A stretch of DNA of 11,647 bases from Stephanodiscus triporus (Eukaryota > Bacillariophyta > Thalassiosirophyceae > Thalassiosirales > Thalassiosiraceae), in the NCBI GenBank assembly GCA_036939755.1, contig JALLAZ010000868.1, positions 1-11,647 on the forward strand, in the 5' to 3' direction. Below the pieces are notes generated by a model. That model was not told the DNA's origin. It worked only from the letters and a program-made list of their open reading frames with translations, and did no database searches. Positions 1 through 7,845 of this stretch are shown here, piece by piece. The stretch's first letter is position 1. Each line of letters opens with the position of its first letter. Both the position numbers and the translations under genes were made by a program.

Positions 1-227
1 AAAGGTACGAACGTAAAACAAAGCTAGCAACTTACAGTACTTAGAGTAACTTTCAGCAACTCGGCAGGAGGTAAGTAGGCTAGCTAAAAAATTCTCAATT
101 ATTACCCAACTCGTAGTATTACACAACGGTGTGTCCCCGCCCCCCGCCCCCCCCCGGCCCGGCGCGTCCACCACTTCTGTCCGCTGCCACCTGCCACCTC
201 CGTCGTCCAACTCCAAACTCCACCGTC
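1..227 (+). promoter_or_regulatory. Upstream region of the cyclin gene (promoter and 5' UTR)
   Basis: This is the sequence left of the first cyclin ATG. The first 120 bases are A/T-rich, with several AGTAC- and GCTAGC-like words. They are followed at about 135-158 by a nearly pure C tract and then by C/T-rich sequence up to the ATG. C/T-rich leaders are often found just upstream of start codons, so the 5' UTR probably lies here. I see no convincing TATA box. The reading frame of the cyclin stays open back to a GTG at 129, but this part is low-complexity proline coding with no ATG. Confidence 0.4.
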
Positions 228-1370
228 ATGGCGCAGCCGGGCCCTCCTCCTCCTCCTCCTAATCGACCTCCTCCCCCGCCTCCGCCCAATAACCGACCCC
301 TGCCGCCCCCGGCCGCCGCCGTCCCCCGCGTGCCCGTCCCCTCGTCGCACTTCGACGAGAATCACCTCCCCTCGGTCCTCCATCGTACCGACCCAATGAC
401 GCCCGAGGCCGAGAGACAGGCACGACGACGGACGTGCCGGTTCATAGAAGAGGCCGGACAGCGATCCCTCCGCCTCCCCCGCGTGGCCGTCTCGACGGCC
501 ACGGTCTTCTTCCACCGCTTCTACGCCAAGCACGCCTTCCAGGAGCACGACCGTTTCGAGGTGGCCATGGCATGTCTGCTCCTTGCGGGGAAGACGGAGG
601 AGAGCCCGAAGAAGCTCGAGGTCGTGATACGCGAGTGCTGGAAGCTCAGGCGGAGGGCGCAGCAGATGCAGATGCAGATGCAGCAGTCGAGTCAGCAGGG
701 GGGGGGGGAGAGTCCCATGGCGGGAGCGAGTCCGTCGACCATGCCGTCGCCGACGTCGACGGACAACGTGCAATTGGACCCGAACTCGGAGGAGTACGCT
801 AGACTGAAAGAGCGCGTTCTGCTGCTGGAGCGGATCATACTACACACGATAGGGTTCGAATTGAGCATTGACCATCCCTACAAATTCCTCGTCGATTGCA
901 TCCAGGAGAAGAAACGGATGTTAGAATACTCCAAGCCCCCGTCGTCAACGTCGGCCAGGGACGGCGCGACGGACGGAGGACAGCAGCCGCCGCCGCCGCT
1001 GAGCAAGAGCGCTCAATACGCCCAAATGGTGCAGGAGCTCGCGCAGAACGCCATGAACTTCGCCAACGACTCCATGCACACCTCCCTCTGCCTGCAGTAC
1101 ACGGCACGGGAGATCGCCATGACGTGCGTTTACCTCTCCGGAAAGTACTCGGGCATACGTCCCGTGGGGAATAGGCCGTGGATCGAGCTCCTCGACGGCA
1201 TAACCGTGGAAGACCTGACGACCATATCCATTCAAATATTGGAGCTCGTGCAGCCGAGGAAGGGGATCGATAGCGAGATGGCGTTCAAGATGATACGTAA
1301 GGATCTGGATGAGATGAGCGCCAAAACTAGTGACATCCCATCTAACGCCAAGCGCATGAAGGCGAACTGA
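228..1370 (+). CDS. Transcriptional-type cyclin (cyclin K/T/L-like)
   Basis: This single-exon gene encodes 380 residues and is a cyclin with two cyclin folds. Residues 1-40 are proline-rich. The first cyclin box spans about 60-145 and has the motif HRFY (96-99), followed by RFEVAMACLLLAGKTEESPKKL (in two parts, 109-118 and 119-130), which is the hallmark of transcriptional cyclins such as K, T and L. The box is interrupted at about 144-188 by a Gln/Met run and a Gly/Ser/Pro stretch. It resumes with the LHTIGFELSIDHPYKFLV region (205-222). The second fold covers about 225-345 and carries a second short proline insertion (255-257). The tail ends in a basic KRMKAN, a possible weak nuclear signal. 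Family knowledge suggests partnership with a CDK9- or CDK12-like kinase acting on RNA polymerase II. Cyclin K, T and L cannot be separated by eye. The start at 228 is the first ATG in frame and sits in an acceptable context (CACCGTCATGG). Confidence 0.88.
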   Translation: MAQPGPPPPPPNRPPPPPPPNNRPLPPPAAAVPRVPVPSSHFDENHLPSVLHRTDPMTPEAERQARRRTCRFIEEAGQRSLRLPRVAVSTATVFFHRFYAKHAFQEHDRFEVAMACLLLAGKTEESPKKLEVVIRECWKLRRRAQQMQMQMQQSSQQGGGESPMAGASPSTMPSPTSTDNVQLDPNSEEYARLKERVLLLERIILHTIGFELSIDHPYKFLVDCIQEKKRMLEYSKPPSSTSARDGATDGGQQPPPPLSKSAQYAQMVQELAQNAMNFANDSMHTSLCLQYTAREIAMTCVYLSGKYSGIRPVGNRPWIELLDGITVEDLTTISIQILELVQPRKGIDSEMAFKMIRKDLDEMSAKTSDIPSNAKRMKAN

Positions 1371-1752
1371 GTCTTGGGGAGAATGAAAGAACTAATGTTG
1401 GCGAAATTAGCGCACTCAAAACATTAGCCGCGTCTAAACGTCGTTGCTAAACTCGTTCACTAAGATATGGGTATGCACACGAAGTCATTTAATATCGGGC
1501 GAATTGCACATTGACTTGGCATTAGAATTAGCAATCTTCCTGCCATCGCAAAGTTGGACGAGGAGATGTCTTTTGGGTGGCGGTGGCGAACGCGATGAAT
1601 TGAGAGAAGGAAAGGGAGCAAAATGAAGAGTGTGATGGGCGGAACCAAAAGCTGAGTAGTCAGTACGATACCGTAGATACGATGCTTACCTATCATCTAC
1701 TTAGCCAAGCCAGTTGTATTATCCACCACAATACCATTGTCGTCTCAACAAC
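1371..1752 (+). promoter_or_regulatory. Intergenic region: cyclin 3' end and SLY1 promoter
   Basis: These 382 bases lie between the cyclin stop and the SLY1 start. They must hold the cyclin 3' UTR and polyadenylation site as well as the SLY1 promoter and leader. No canonical AATAAA or TATAAA is evident. The last 60 bases before the SLY1 ATG are rich in C and A, as expected of a leader. Short open frames here (for example 1444-1626) show no recognisable protein signature, so I do not call a gene. Confidence 0.4.
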
Positions 1753-4021
1753 ATGTCGTTAGCAACCATGACCGCGCACGGATCCGCGTCGCCCACCCTG
1801 AAATCTTCGCAGCTTGCCGCGATCACGAGGATGCTCTCGCTCAGCCAGGGCGGAGACGCCCCCTCGTCGTCGTCGTCCAACGGCGCCTCGGCCTACGGCT
1901 ACGAGAAACCCTTCAACGACTGCGACGGCGTCGGCAATCCGTGGAAGATCCTGATCTACGACAAGCACACCCGCGGCATAATCTCCCCCCTCCTCTCCGT
2001 GTCGCAGCTGCGCTCGTTGGGCGTGACTCTGCACCTGCTCCTGCACTCCGACAGGGAGCCGATACCCGACGTTCCCGCCGTTTACTTCGTCCAGCCGACG
2101 CAGGAGAACCTGGCGGTCATCGCTCGCGACTGCTCCCGTCGGCTGTACCTACGATCCCACCTGCACTTCAGCACGAGGATGGAACGCCCGGTGATGGAGG
2201 AATTCGCGCGACTTGTCGTGAACACCGGCGGGCTCGACGCCGTGGCTTCCGTCCACGATCAGTTCGTGGAATTCGCCTGCCTGGAGAACAGATTATTCAC
2301 CCTCAACGTCGAGGGTAGCTACGTCGTGTACAACGATCCGGGCGCGACCGAGGGGGACATGGAGATGGCAATGAACGGCATCGCCGGGGGGCTGTTCAGC
2401 GTCGTGGCGACTTTGGGGAGCGTGCCCGTGATTCGCTGTCCGAGGGTGAGTAGCGCTTTCGTGCCAAGGTCGTCTGCGTCGTTTGTTTTTTTTCGGAAGG
2501 GAATGCCCGAGCTCACCCCCCCCCTCCCCCCTCCCTCGCTCTCCTCCTACGCATCCTGCCGAACATCCTCCCGGCTCGAATCAGGGTGGTGCACCCGAAA
2601 TGGTCGCCCGGAAGCTCAACCGACTGATAACCGAGCATCCCACCCTCGTGCGATCGAAGGACGGCCGGCATCAGACTCATCACCGTCCGGTCCTGGTGAT
2701 CATGGATCGGAACATGGACCTCATCACCCCGGTTCAGCACGCCTCCACCTACCAGGCCTTGATAGACGACGTCCTGGAGCACAGGGCCAATCGGGTGGAG
2801 TTCAACGTCAAGCCGGACGCGAACGACGACGCCCGGGGGGGAGGGGGCAGGGGCAGGAAGCCCCCGCCCGTCGTTAGGAAGAAGTTCGACATCGATCCGG
2901 ACCTCGACCCGTTCTACAGCCGGCACAAATTCCACCCATTCCCGGAGGCGATCGAGAGCAACGGCGCCGAGTTGCAGGACGTTACCGCGAAGGAGCAGCA
3001 GATACGCTCCAAGACTGGGGGGAAGGACACGTCGGCGCAGGGGGCCGGGGGCGGGGCAGGGGGCGACTCGACGGAACTGGCCACGGCGGTGGAATCCCTC
3101 CCGATCCTGCTCGAGCGGAAGAAGAAGCTGGAGGTGCACACGTCCATCCTGCAGGCGGCGATGAACGAGGTCGCGGCGAGGGACGTTCCCCAGTTTTACG
3201 AATTGGAGATTTCGCTTGCCACCGGCACGTACAAGAGCGATTCGGCGAAGGCGAAGAGGGACGTCATGGAATTGGTTTGCGACTCGACCAGGGGGAACGT
3301 CAACGACAAGGTCCGACTAGTGATCGTGTACGCCCTTTCCACCAAGGGGAAGAGTGCCGACATCGACGAGGTTGCCCAGGCGATGAGGGAAAGCCTCGAG
3401 ACGAGGGGATCGGCGGTGGGAGGCGACGCCGAGGGCGGAGGCGGGGCGGAGGGGGGAGGCGCCTCCGCAACTCACGGGACGCTGACCAAGGATGATCGCG
3501 CCCGCCTGGAGGTGGGACTGCGCGCCATCGACTACCTTAAGAAGCTGCGTTCCATGAACATGATTGGGACAATGTCCGACATGATCCAGACGGAGGCGAT
3601 CGGGGGGGGGTACGCGTCGTCAGGGTCGGACATGCTGTCGAGCTTCATGGCGCGCGCAACGAATCAGGCGACGGGACTGCTGTCGAAGGCCACGGACAAG
3701 CTTGGGACGCTCCTTGGGAAAATACACAAGAATCGAGCAACGATCGTCGTCGAGAACATCTGCGAGATGAGACCGAACACGGAGGACGACGAGTACCTCT
3801 ATCTCGACCCGCGGGTGAAGGGGGACGTCGACGTGGCGACACTGCGGAATGCCACCCGCGCGCCGGTGCGGGAGGCGATCGCGTTCATGATCGGTGGGGG
3901 GTGTTATGGGGAATATCAGAATTTACAAATGGTCGCGGACGAGAGGAGGAACGTGACGTACGGGAGTACAGAGATCGTGGACCCGTGCTCCTTCCTGAAT
4001 CATCTGGCGAAGTTGGCATAG
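1753..4021 (+). CDS. SLY1: SLY1-type Sec1/Munc18 family protein (ER-Golgi SNARE regulator)
   Basis: The coding sequence is join(1753-2445, 2585-4021), 709 residues with one phase-0 intron. Sec1/Munc18 proteins clasp SNAREs and promote membrane fusion; SLY1 (SCFD1) acts with the syntaxin-5/Sed5 complex in ER-Golgi traffic. Residues 64-81 (WKILIYDKHTRGIISPLL) start the Sec1 domain. The VIRCPR/GGAPEMVARKL junction across the intron matches the SLY1 pattern. VLVIMDRNMDLITPV (267-281) is the classic central motif. The C-terminus, with IGGGCYGEYQNLQMV (667-681) and TYGSTEIVDPCSFLNHLAKLA near the end, is diagnostic of SLY1 rather than of VPS45, VPS33 or SEC1. It is somewhat longer than the yeast and human proteins (about 640-670). 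The extra length is in glycine-rich insertions at about 312-322, 373-391 and 507-524. The start at 1753 follows AACAAC and begins MSLATM; upstream in-frame sequence has no ATG. A later in-frame ATG (MTAHG) at 1768 is an alternative. Confidence 0.93.
2446..2584 (+). other. Intron in SLY1 (139 bp, phase 0)
   Basis: The donor is GTGAGT at 2446, directly after the Arg codon AGG. The acceptor is TCAG ending at 2584, and GGT GGT GCA follows. Removing it joins CPR to GGAPEMV, which restores the conserved SLY1 sequence. The intron contains a long C/T tract (about 2517-2573) ahead of the acceptor. Reading frames run through both ends, so without splicing two overlapping frames appear; neither read-through continuation resembles SLY1. 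Confidence 0.9.
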
Positions 4022-4059
4022 GAGGGTAGATTTGGCGTGGAATATGTTGATTAAAAATC
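4022..4059. other. 38-bp gap between convergent stop codons
   Basis: Only 38 bases separate the TAG of SLY1 from the TGA of the minus-strand GNAT-PhzF gene. The stretch is A/T-rich and includes GATTAAAAA. Any normal 3' UTR from either gene must run into the other gene's sequence, so the mature transcripts are expected to be complementary over some length. Confidence 0.8.
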
Positions 4060-5874
4060 TCATATCCTTATGAAATCATTGATTGAACTCTTCGTGGCTT
4101 TATCACTTTCAGCGTTGTTCGTCTCAGGTATCGCGCAACATACAATAATTCCCTTTAAATACCCGTTCCAGTGCTTTAGAGCATCATAGTCAAAACATCT
4201 CCCGCTAATCACATCGAATCCCTCCACAGTCAACTCAACGAATAAGTCTTCTCCTTCTCCTTCACTGGTGACTCCAATGAACGTAACATGATCCGCTGAT
4301 AAGGAGAATGCCAATTCGTCAGTGTCGTGATCGTCCTCCTGATCGTCATGCGCTACAACAGACCAAGCCCTGAAAAATGCACGACGAAGAATGGATAATG
4401 CAGCTCCTTGACCTGCAGGACTAGGAGGCATGGGCTCCACAGTCCTCCACGAGCAGTTCATTGCTACCCGAAAGCCAAGTGGATTTATTTTTGAGAGATT
4501 TCCGGTTGGTGGTGCTTGAGGAAGAGGGGAGGAGGAAGGAGGTATATTCCGTTCCTCCCAAATAGAATAAGGGATGAGATAAGATTGTAGAACAACATCT
4601 TTTCTAGAGTGAAAGGACAGAGATCGTCGATCCTCTTCAACACTGTATGTATTGATCCTGGAAAACAAAACTGATGCTGCGGCGAGTGTGGCGTCTTCAC
4701 ACCGATCAACTTCAATCCCATCTCTGGTATAAAATCGAATAAAATAATTCATTTCAGATGAAGCTTCTGGTCCAATACTGTTCTCATCGTGAAACGAAAG
4801 CTGTAGAGCCTCGTCATCTGAAATTGAACTCTCATCCTGTCGGCTTAGCTGCATTCCCAGAATAGACTCGCACTTTTCAATATCAACGGGCCAAACAAAA
4901 GCAGCGGCTGGTTGATTAAACTCTTTCGCAACAGAGTGCATCCAAATCTCAGCCCGCTGGACAAAACGTTCCTCGTTCTCCTGAACTGATTTCTCTGATG
5001 GTAGAAGACTTATAAACTCTCTAGCGTCACCGCCATTAGGTTGGGTATGGGATAGGTCGGCATGAAGATTGTTGTAGTAGTCAGCTATCAATTTGGTGGG
5101 AGAATCCTGCAAAATAATTACGGCTACGGGATTTCCACTCATGTAATACCCCGGAATTGTGAAAGCATCGACCACGAAACAGTCATGTTCGATCAGTTGA
5201 TGCTGTGAATCAGGCAAGAACGTGGACGATAAATTTAAAGGAGAATCCCCAACCTCTCTCTCCAACTCAAATAAAGGATCAGATCCCCCTTTTACTGTCA
5301 TCCTCCATCGAAATCCTGAAGAAATAAACAAATTGGCCATGGAGCTCAGCGATAGCAGCACGATTCTTTCAATTTTGGCATCAGGCTTCTTCGCCTTGAT
5401 TTTGTTGCGCCTTCGATTAACACCGGCCTCATCAAGCTCGGCGTTGTACATTTCAACAGATTTGACGAAATTTGTGAGCAAGGCTCTCGCCACGCCCATC
5501 CGTTGGTATTCCTTCTTAACAACAATAGAATGAATGGCAAGGTACCGGCCATTTGGTTCATGCGTCGTAGGGTAGTGGTACGGTTTAAATTCGTCCTCCG
5601 AATTGGCGTCGGCGAAGGCATCGTATTCGGTTGCAGGATGGCACCTGGTTGCACACACATACCCAATCAGCTCTGGAAAATCGTCTGACTGGTCTGATTT
5701 CTCCAAGAGAACGCATCGGAAAAAATGGGCAGCGTGATGTTGCAATTGTTGCAACCTCGATTTTGACGCTACCGCTTCGGTCTCTAACAATGAGCAACGC
5801 GGGATGTCTACAGGATGAGCGACGCGGAACGTCAGCTGAGGAAGGAGGGGACATGAATCCTGCTCGGGCATCAT
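4060..5874 (-). CDS. GNAT acetyltransferase fused to a degenerate, C-terminally shortened PhzF-like domain
   Basis: This intronless gene encodes 604 residues, starting at the first of two adjacent ATGs; the frame is open upstream to a GTG at 5886. Residues about 14-206 form a GNAT domain of arylalkylamine N-acetyltransferase type. HSIVVKKEYQRMGVARALL (115-133) contains the acetyl-CoA loop Q-R-M-G-V-A, and the domain ends with LFISSGFRW (182-190) and a DPLFELE stretch. Such domains move an acetyl group from acetyl-CoA to an amine; the substrate is unknown. From about 232 the protein is PhzF-like: VVDAFT (234-239), SGNPVAV (246-252), EIWMHSVAKEFNQPAAAFV, FIRFYTRDGIEVDRCEDATLAAA and, late, KGIIVCC (574-580). 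PhzF enzymes are two-lobed isomerases (Blankenfeldt-type fold). Here the usual NxSET is NQPAA, CGHAT is CEDAT, and the frame stops at DFIRI just where SRFFxP and EDPxTGSA normally follow. The PhzF half may therefore be non-catalytic. Base composition is visibly lower in GC than the cyclin and SLY1. It could be a working pseudoenzyme fusion or a decaying gene. Confidence 0.8.
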   Translation of the reverse strand: MMPEQDSCPLLPQLTFRVAHPVDIPRCSLLETEAVASKSRLQQLQHHAAHFFRCVLLEKSDQSDDFPELIGYVCATRCHPATEYDAFADANSEDEFKPYHYPTTHEPNGRYLAIHSIVVKKEYQRMGVARALLTNFVKSVEMYNAELDEAGVNRRRNKIKAKKPDAKIERIVLLSLSSMANLFISSGFRWRMTVKGGSDPLFELEREVGDSPLNLSSTFLPDSQHQLIEHDCFVVDAFTIPGYYMSGNPVAVIILQDSPTKLIADYYNNLHADLSHTQPNGGDAREFISLLPSEKSVQENEERFVQRAEIWMHSVAKEFNQPAAAFVWPVDIEKCESILGMQLSRQDESSISDDEALQLSFHDENSIGPEASSEMNYFIRFYTRDGIEVDRCEDATLAAASVLFSRINTYSVEEDRRSLSFHSRKDVVLQSYLIPYSIWEERNIPPSSSPLPQAPPTGNLSKINPLGFRVAMNCSWRTVEPMPPSPAGQGAALSILRRAFFRAWSVVAHDDQEDDHDTDELAFSLSADHVTFIGVTSEGEGEDLFVELTVEGFDVISGRCFDYDALKHWNGYLKGIIVCCAIPETNNAESDKATKSSINDFIRI

Positions 5875-6167
5875 GGTGTTTGTCACTCGCTACTTCAGGG
5901 CTATGACTGAAGTCTGGTCGCAGAAAAAGCTAGAGCAGGTAGAATAGAGTACTTCGAGTATCGTACGTACTTATGGTCGTACTTATGGTACGAATACGAA
6001 AATGCTGCTGTTTTTACACCCAAGAAATAATGGTACTCAGGAACACCAACAGTGCCAACCATCAAGTCTGACACCATTGGTGCACAATATCTCCGTACTC
6101 AACTGACTTGCAATTGCAACAGAGCTCTAAAACGATGGGACTCTTGTATTTTTAATAGAAAGGTCCG
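5875..6167. promoter_or_regulatory. Divergent promoter region between the GNAT-PhzF and cyclophilin genes
   Basis: The 293 bases lie between two divergent start codons and must contain both promoters and leaders. The region holds a perfect tandem duplication of a 12-base word (see the repeat entry) and several GTAC-containing words around 5950-5995. No TATA box is convincing on either strand. A shared promoter suggests possible co-regulation, but nothing in the sequence proves it. Confidence 0.45.
5966..5989 (+). repeat. Perfect 12-bp tandem duplication in the divergent promoter
   Basis: The 12-mer CGTACTTATGGT occurs twice back to back. It is preceded by CGTA and followed by ACGAATACGAA, so GTAC-type words surround it. 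It could be a duplicated transcription-factor site or a slippage product. Confidence 0.7.
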
Positions 6168-7270
6168 ATGCAACCATATCGGAAGAGATCACTTGATCAA
6201 TTTGACCGCAGCAGATCCATATGTCCGCCCTTCCCCGTTCCTTCGGCGACGAAGATCTTGTTCATCGCTTCAGTTTTTTCAACTCTGTCGGCTTTTTATA
6301 TCGGTGCCCATAGAAGTTATCATAAAGTCGTCGTAAAAACACCGTCGTCGGGAACAATAATCAACGAGAATGGAATCGGTTCCACCGGGCTCCGAGCACA
6401 TGACAACGGACCATCAATTCGCTCGCTGAAAGACCTCTCGCACTCCGAATTACATCCGAAGGCTGGACCTCACCGTCATATCGTCACGCCGCCGGCGGAT
6501 GAATCTACGGTCACGTTAGTGACATGCAGTACTACCTCTGGTTATTTACACGTGAGTTGTCGCAACGAGCCCCGTCAAAAGATTGTATGATCGAAACTTA
6601 ACAAACCACCGGCACTGAACCCCTTAATATTATTTACAAATCCCAGATTCTGGTGCACCCCAGTTGGGCCCCCCTTGGTGCCGAACGATTCCTTCAAATG
6701 GTGAACACGAAATACTTCTCGAGCAAGGTGGTGAGTGAACTTCTTTTCCACAATATGAAATCCATATTAATGTAATGCCCCTGATGCATTTTCGAATATC
6801 GTCCTTGGAAAAAGGCCCTGATGAGATGCATCAGGGGGTTTCTATGTCAGTTCGGCATAGCCGGAATCCCCTCGTACAACAAGCCCTACAACGGGAAGAA
6901 CCAACTCAAGGACGATCCCAATTGGCTCCCGGAGGGTCCGGCGCACCGGAAGAACGAATTGGGAGTCAAGAGGTTCGGGAAGGGGTACCTGGCGTATGCG
7001 GGGTCGGGGAAGGACAGCCGATCGAATCAGCTCATCGTGGCGCTGAAGGACAACGAGGGCCTGGGCGGCGGGAGTCCGTGGGAAGTGCCCTGGGGGGAGG
7101 CGGTGGGGGAGGAGAGCTTTCGCACGTTGGACGGGATATACACTGGGTACGGCGACGACGGGCCTTCTCAGGGCCGACTGAGCAGGGAGGGGAGCTCGGA
7201 GGGCGTCGGGAGGGATTTCCCGAAGCTGGATTATATTTTGGGTTGCGATGTTATAGACTCCCAGATGTGA
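6168..7270 (+). CDS. Membrane-anchored cyclophilin-type peptidyl-prolyl cis-trans isomerase
   Basis: The coding sequence is join(6168-6551, 6647-6730, 6815-7270), 307 residues in three exons, both introns phase 0. The only ATG in exon 1 is used. Residues about 27-47 (KILFIASVFSTLSAFYIGA and flanks) form one hydrophobic segment behind a basic N-terminus (RKR), typical of a type II signal anchor, so the enzyme probably faces the ER/Golgi lumen. A linker of about 65 residues follows. The cyclophilin-like domain starts at TVTLVTCSTTSGYLH and continues ILVHPSWAPLGAERFLQMV (exon 2) and LMRCIRGFLCQFG (158-170). By alignment with human CypA, Arg160, Phe165 and Gln168 correspond to Arg55, Phe60 and Gln63, and Gln228 (SNQLIVAL) to Gln111; the Phe113 position is Ile. 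The end, LDGIYTGYGDDGPSQGRL and FPKLDYI, fits a divergent group of algal cyclophilins. Proline isomerisation is likely but not certain, given the divergence. Confidence 0.85.
6552..6646 (+). other. Intron 1 of the cyclophilin gene (95 bp, phase 0)
   Basis: The donor is GTGAGT at 6552 after the His codon CAC. The acceptor is CCCAG ending at 6646. A good branch-point-like word (ACTTAAC) lies near 6596. Splicing joins SGYLH to ILVHPSWAPLG, restoring the domain's first strands. Unspliced reading runs to a stop at 6588-6590 and loses the domain. Confidence 0.88.
6731..6814 (+). other. Intron 2 of the cyclophilin gene (84 bp, phase 0)
   Basis: The donor is GTGAGT at 6731 after GTG (Val). The acceptor is AAAAAG ending at 6814, and GCC CTG ATG AGA follows. 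The joined sequence FSSKV-ALMRCIRGF carries the conserved catalytic-arginine block of cyclophilins. The intron holds TATTAAT near 6767, a possible branch site. The pyrimidine tract before the acceptor is poor. Confidence 0.85.
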
Positions 7271-7845
7271 TTGGTTTTTGTTTACTTTGCTCCCATGATA
7301 AACATCAATTCGTCCCCGCCGGCATCTTCTACGATACGCACATAATCGTAATAACACATTATTTGACCTACGTTGATTGTTCCCTCGTAGCTGGGCAGAA
7401 TAGAACATTATCCACCACATGCATATCACTCATGTTGGGTATTGCACATCGCCTCCTCCTGCTCAGTCGGATATCATTTACCAACTCTAGCACAGGATGA
7501 GAAGTAGGTTTGACGCACCCAACACAAGCCAAATGTCATGTAAATGGATTCCAAACTGGGGGGAGCGTTGGGTTTACTTTGTCATATCAAATTATCTTCA
7601 GGTAGCTTGTCCGTCTCACAACCGGTGAGCGAGTAAACACACACACACATATTCAGGCAGCTGGGCAATCAACTTACCAATGCCTCTCTTGGGCTCCCGT
7701 CATCAAATGCAAGAGCTTTGACAAAATCTTTTACTTATCAGCACTGCACTTTTTGACAGGTTGGCATGGTGGCAACAACAGAGGGGGGTGCAAGTGCAAA
7801 TTTTATTTGTTCTTTGCTTAAAGAAGAAACAATTTGCCATAATAC
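7271..7845. other. Gene-free stretch after the cyclophilin gene
   Basis: The first part must be the cyclophilin 3' UTR; no AATAAA is obvious. A short AC dinucleotide run is at about 7637-7649. An overlapping frame of the cyclophilin exon stays open to 7500, but it has no homology signature and is a shadow of the GC-rich exon. I see no gene or RNA here. Confidence 0.5.

Noticed and set aside
66..76. Splice-donor-like GAG-GTAAGT upstream of the cyclin
   Set aside because: It could begin a 5' UTR intron, but no good acceptor with a pyrimidine tract is visible before 228, and nothing coding precedes it.
102..773. Long minus-strand open frame opposite the cyclin gene
   Set aside because: Its product is Arg/Gly/Leu-rich and low in complexity, as expected of the antisense of a GC-rich coding region; no domain is visible.
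2446..2877. Read-through of SLY1 exon 1 into a Pro/Ser/Arg-rich tail
   Set aside because: The sequence after 2445 loses SLY1 similarity, a GTGAGT donor lies at the breakpoint, and exon 2 at 2585 restores it.
2513..3139. Minus-strand open frame opposite SLY1 exon 2
   Set aside because: It is an antisense shadow of conserved SLY1 coding sequence and has no recognisable feature.
6775..7500. Alternative-frame ORF of 241 codons over cyclophilin exon 3
   Set aside because: It is in another frame from the conserved cyclophilin sequence, Gly/Arg-rich, and unrecognised.
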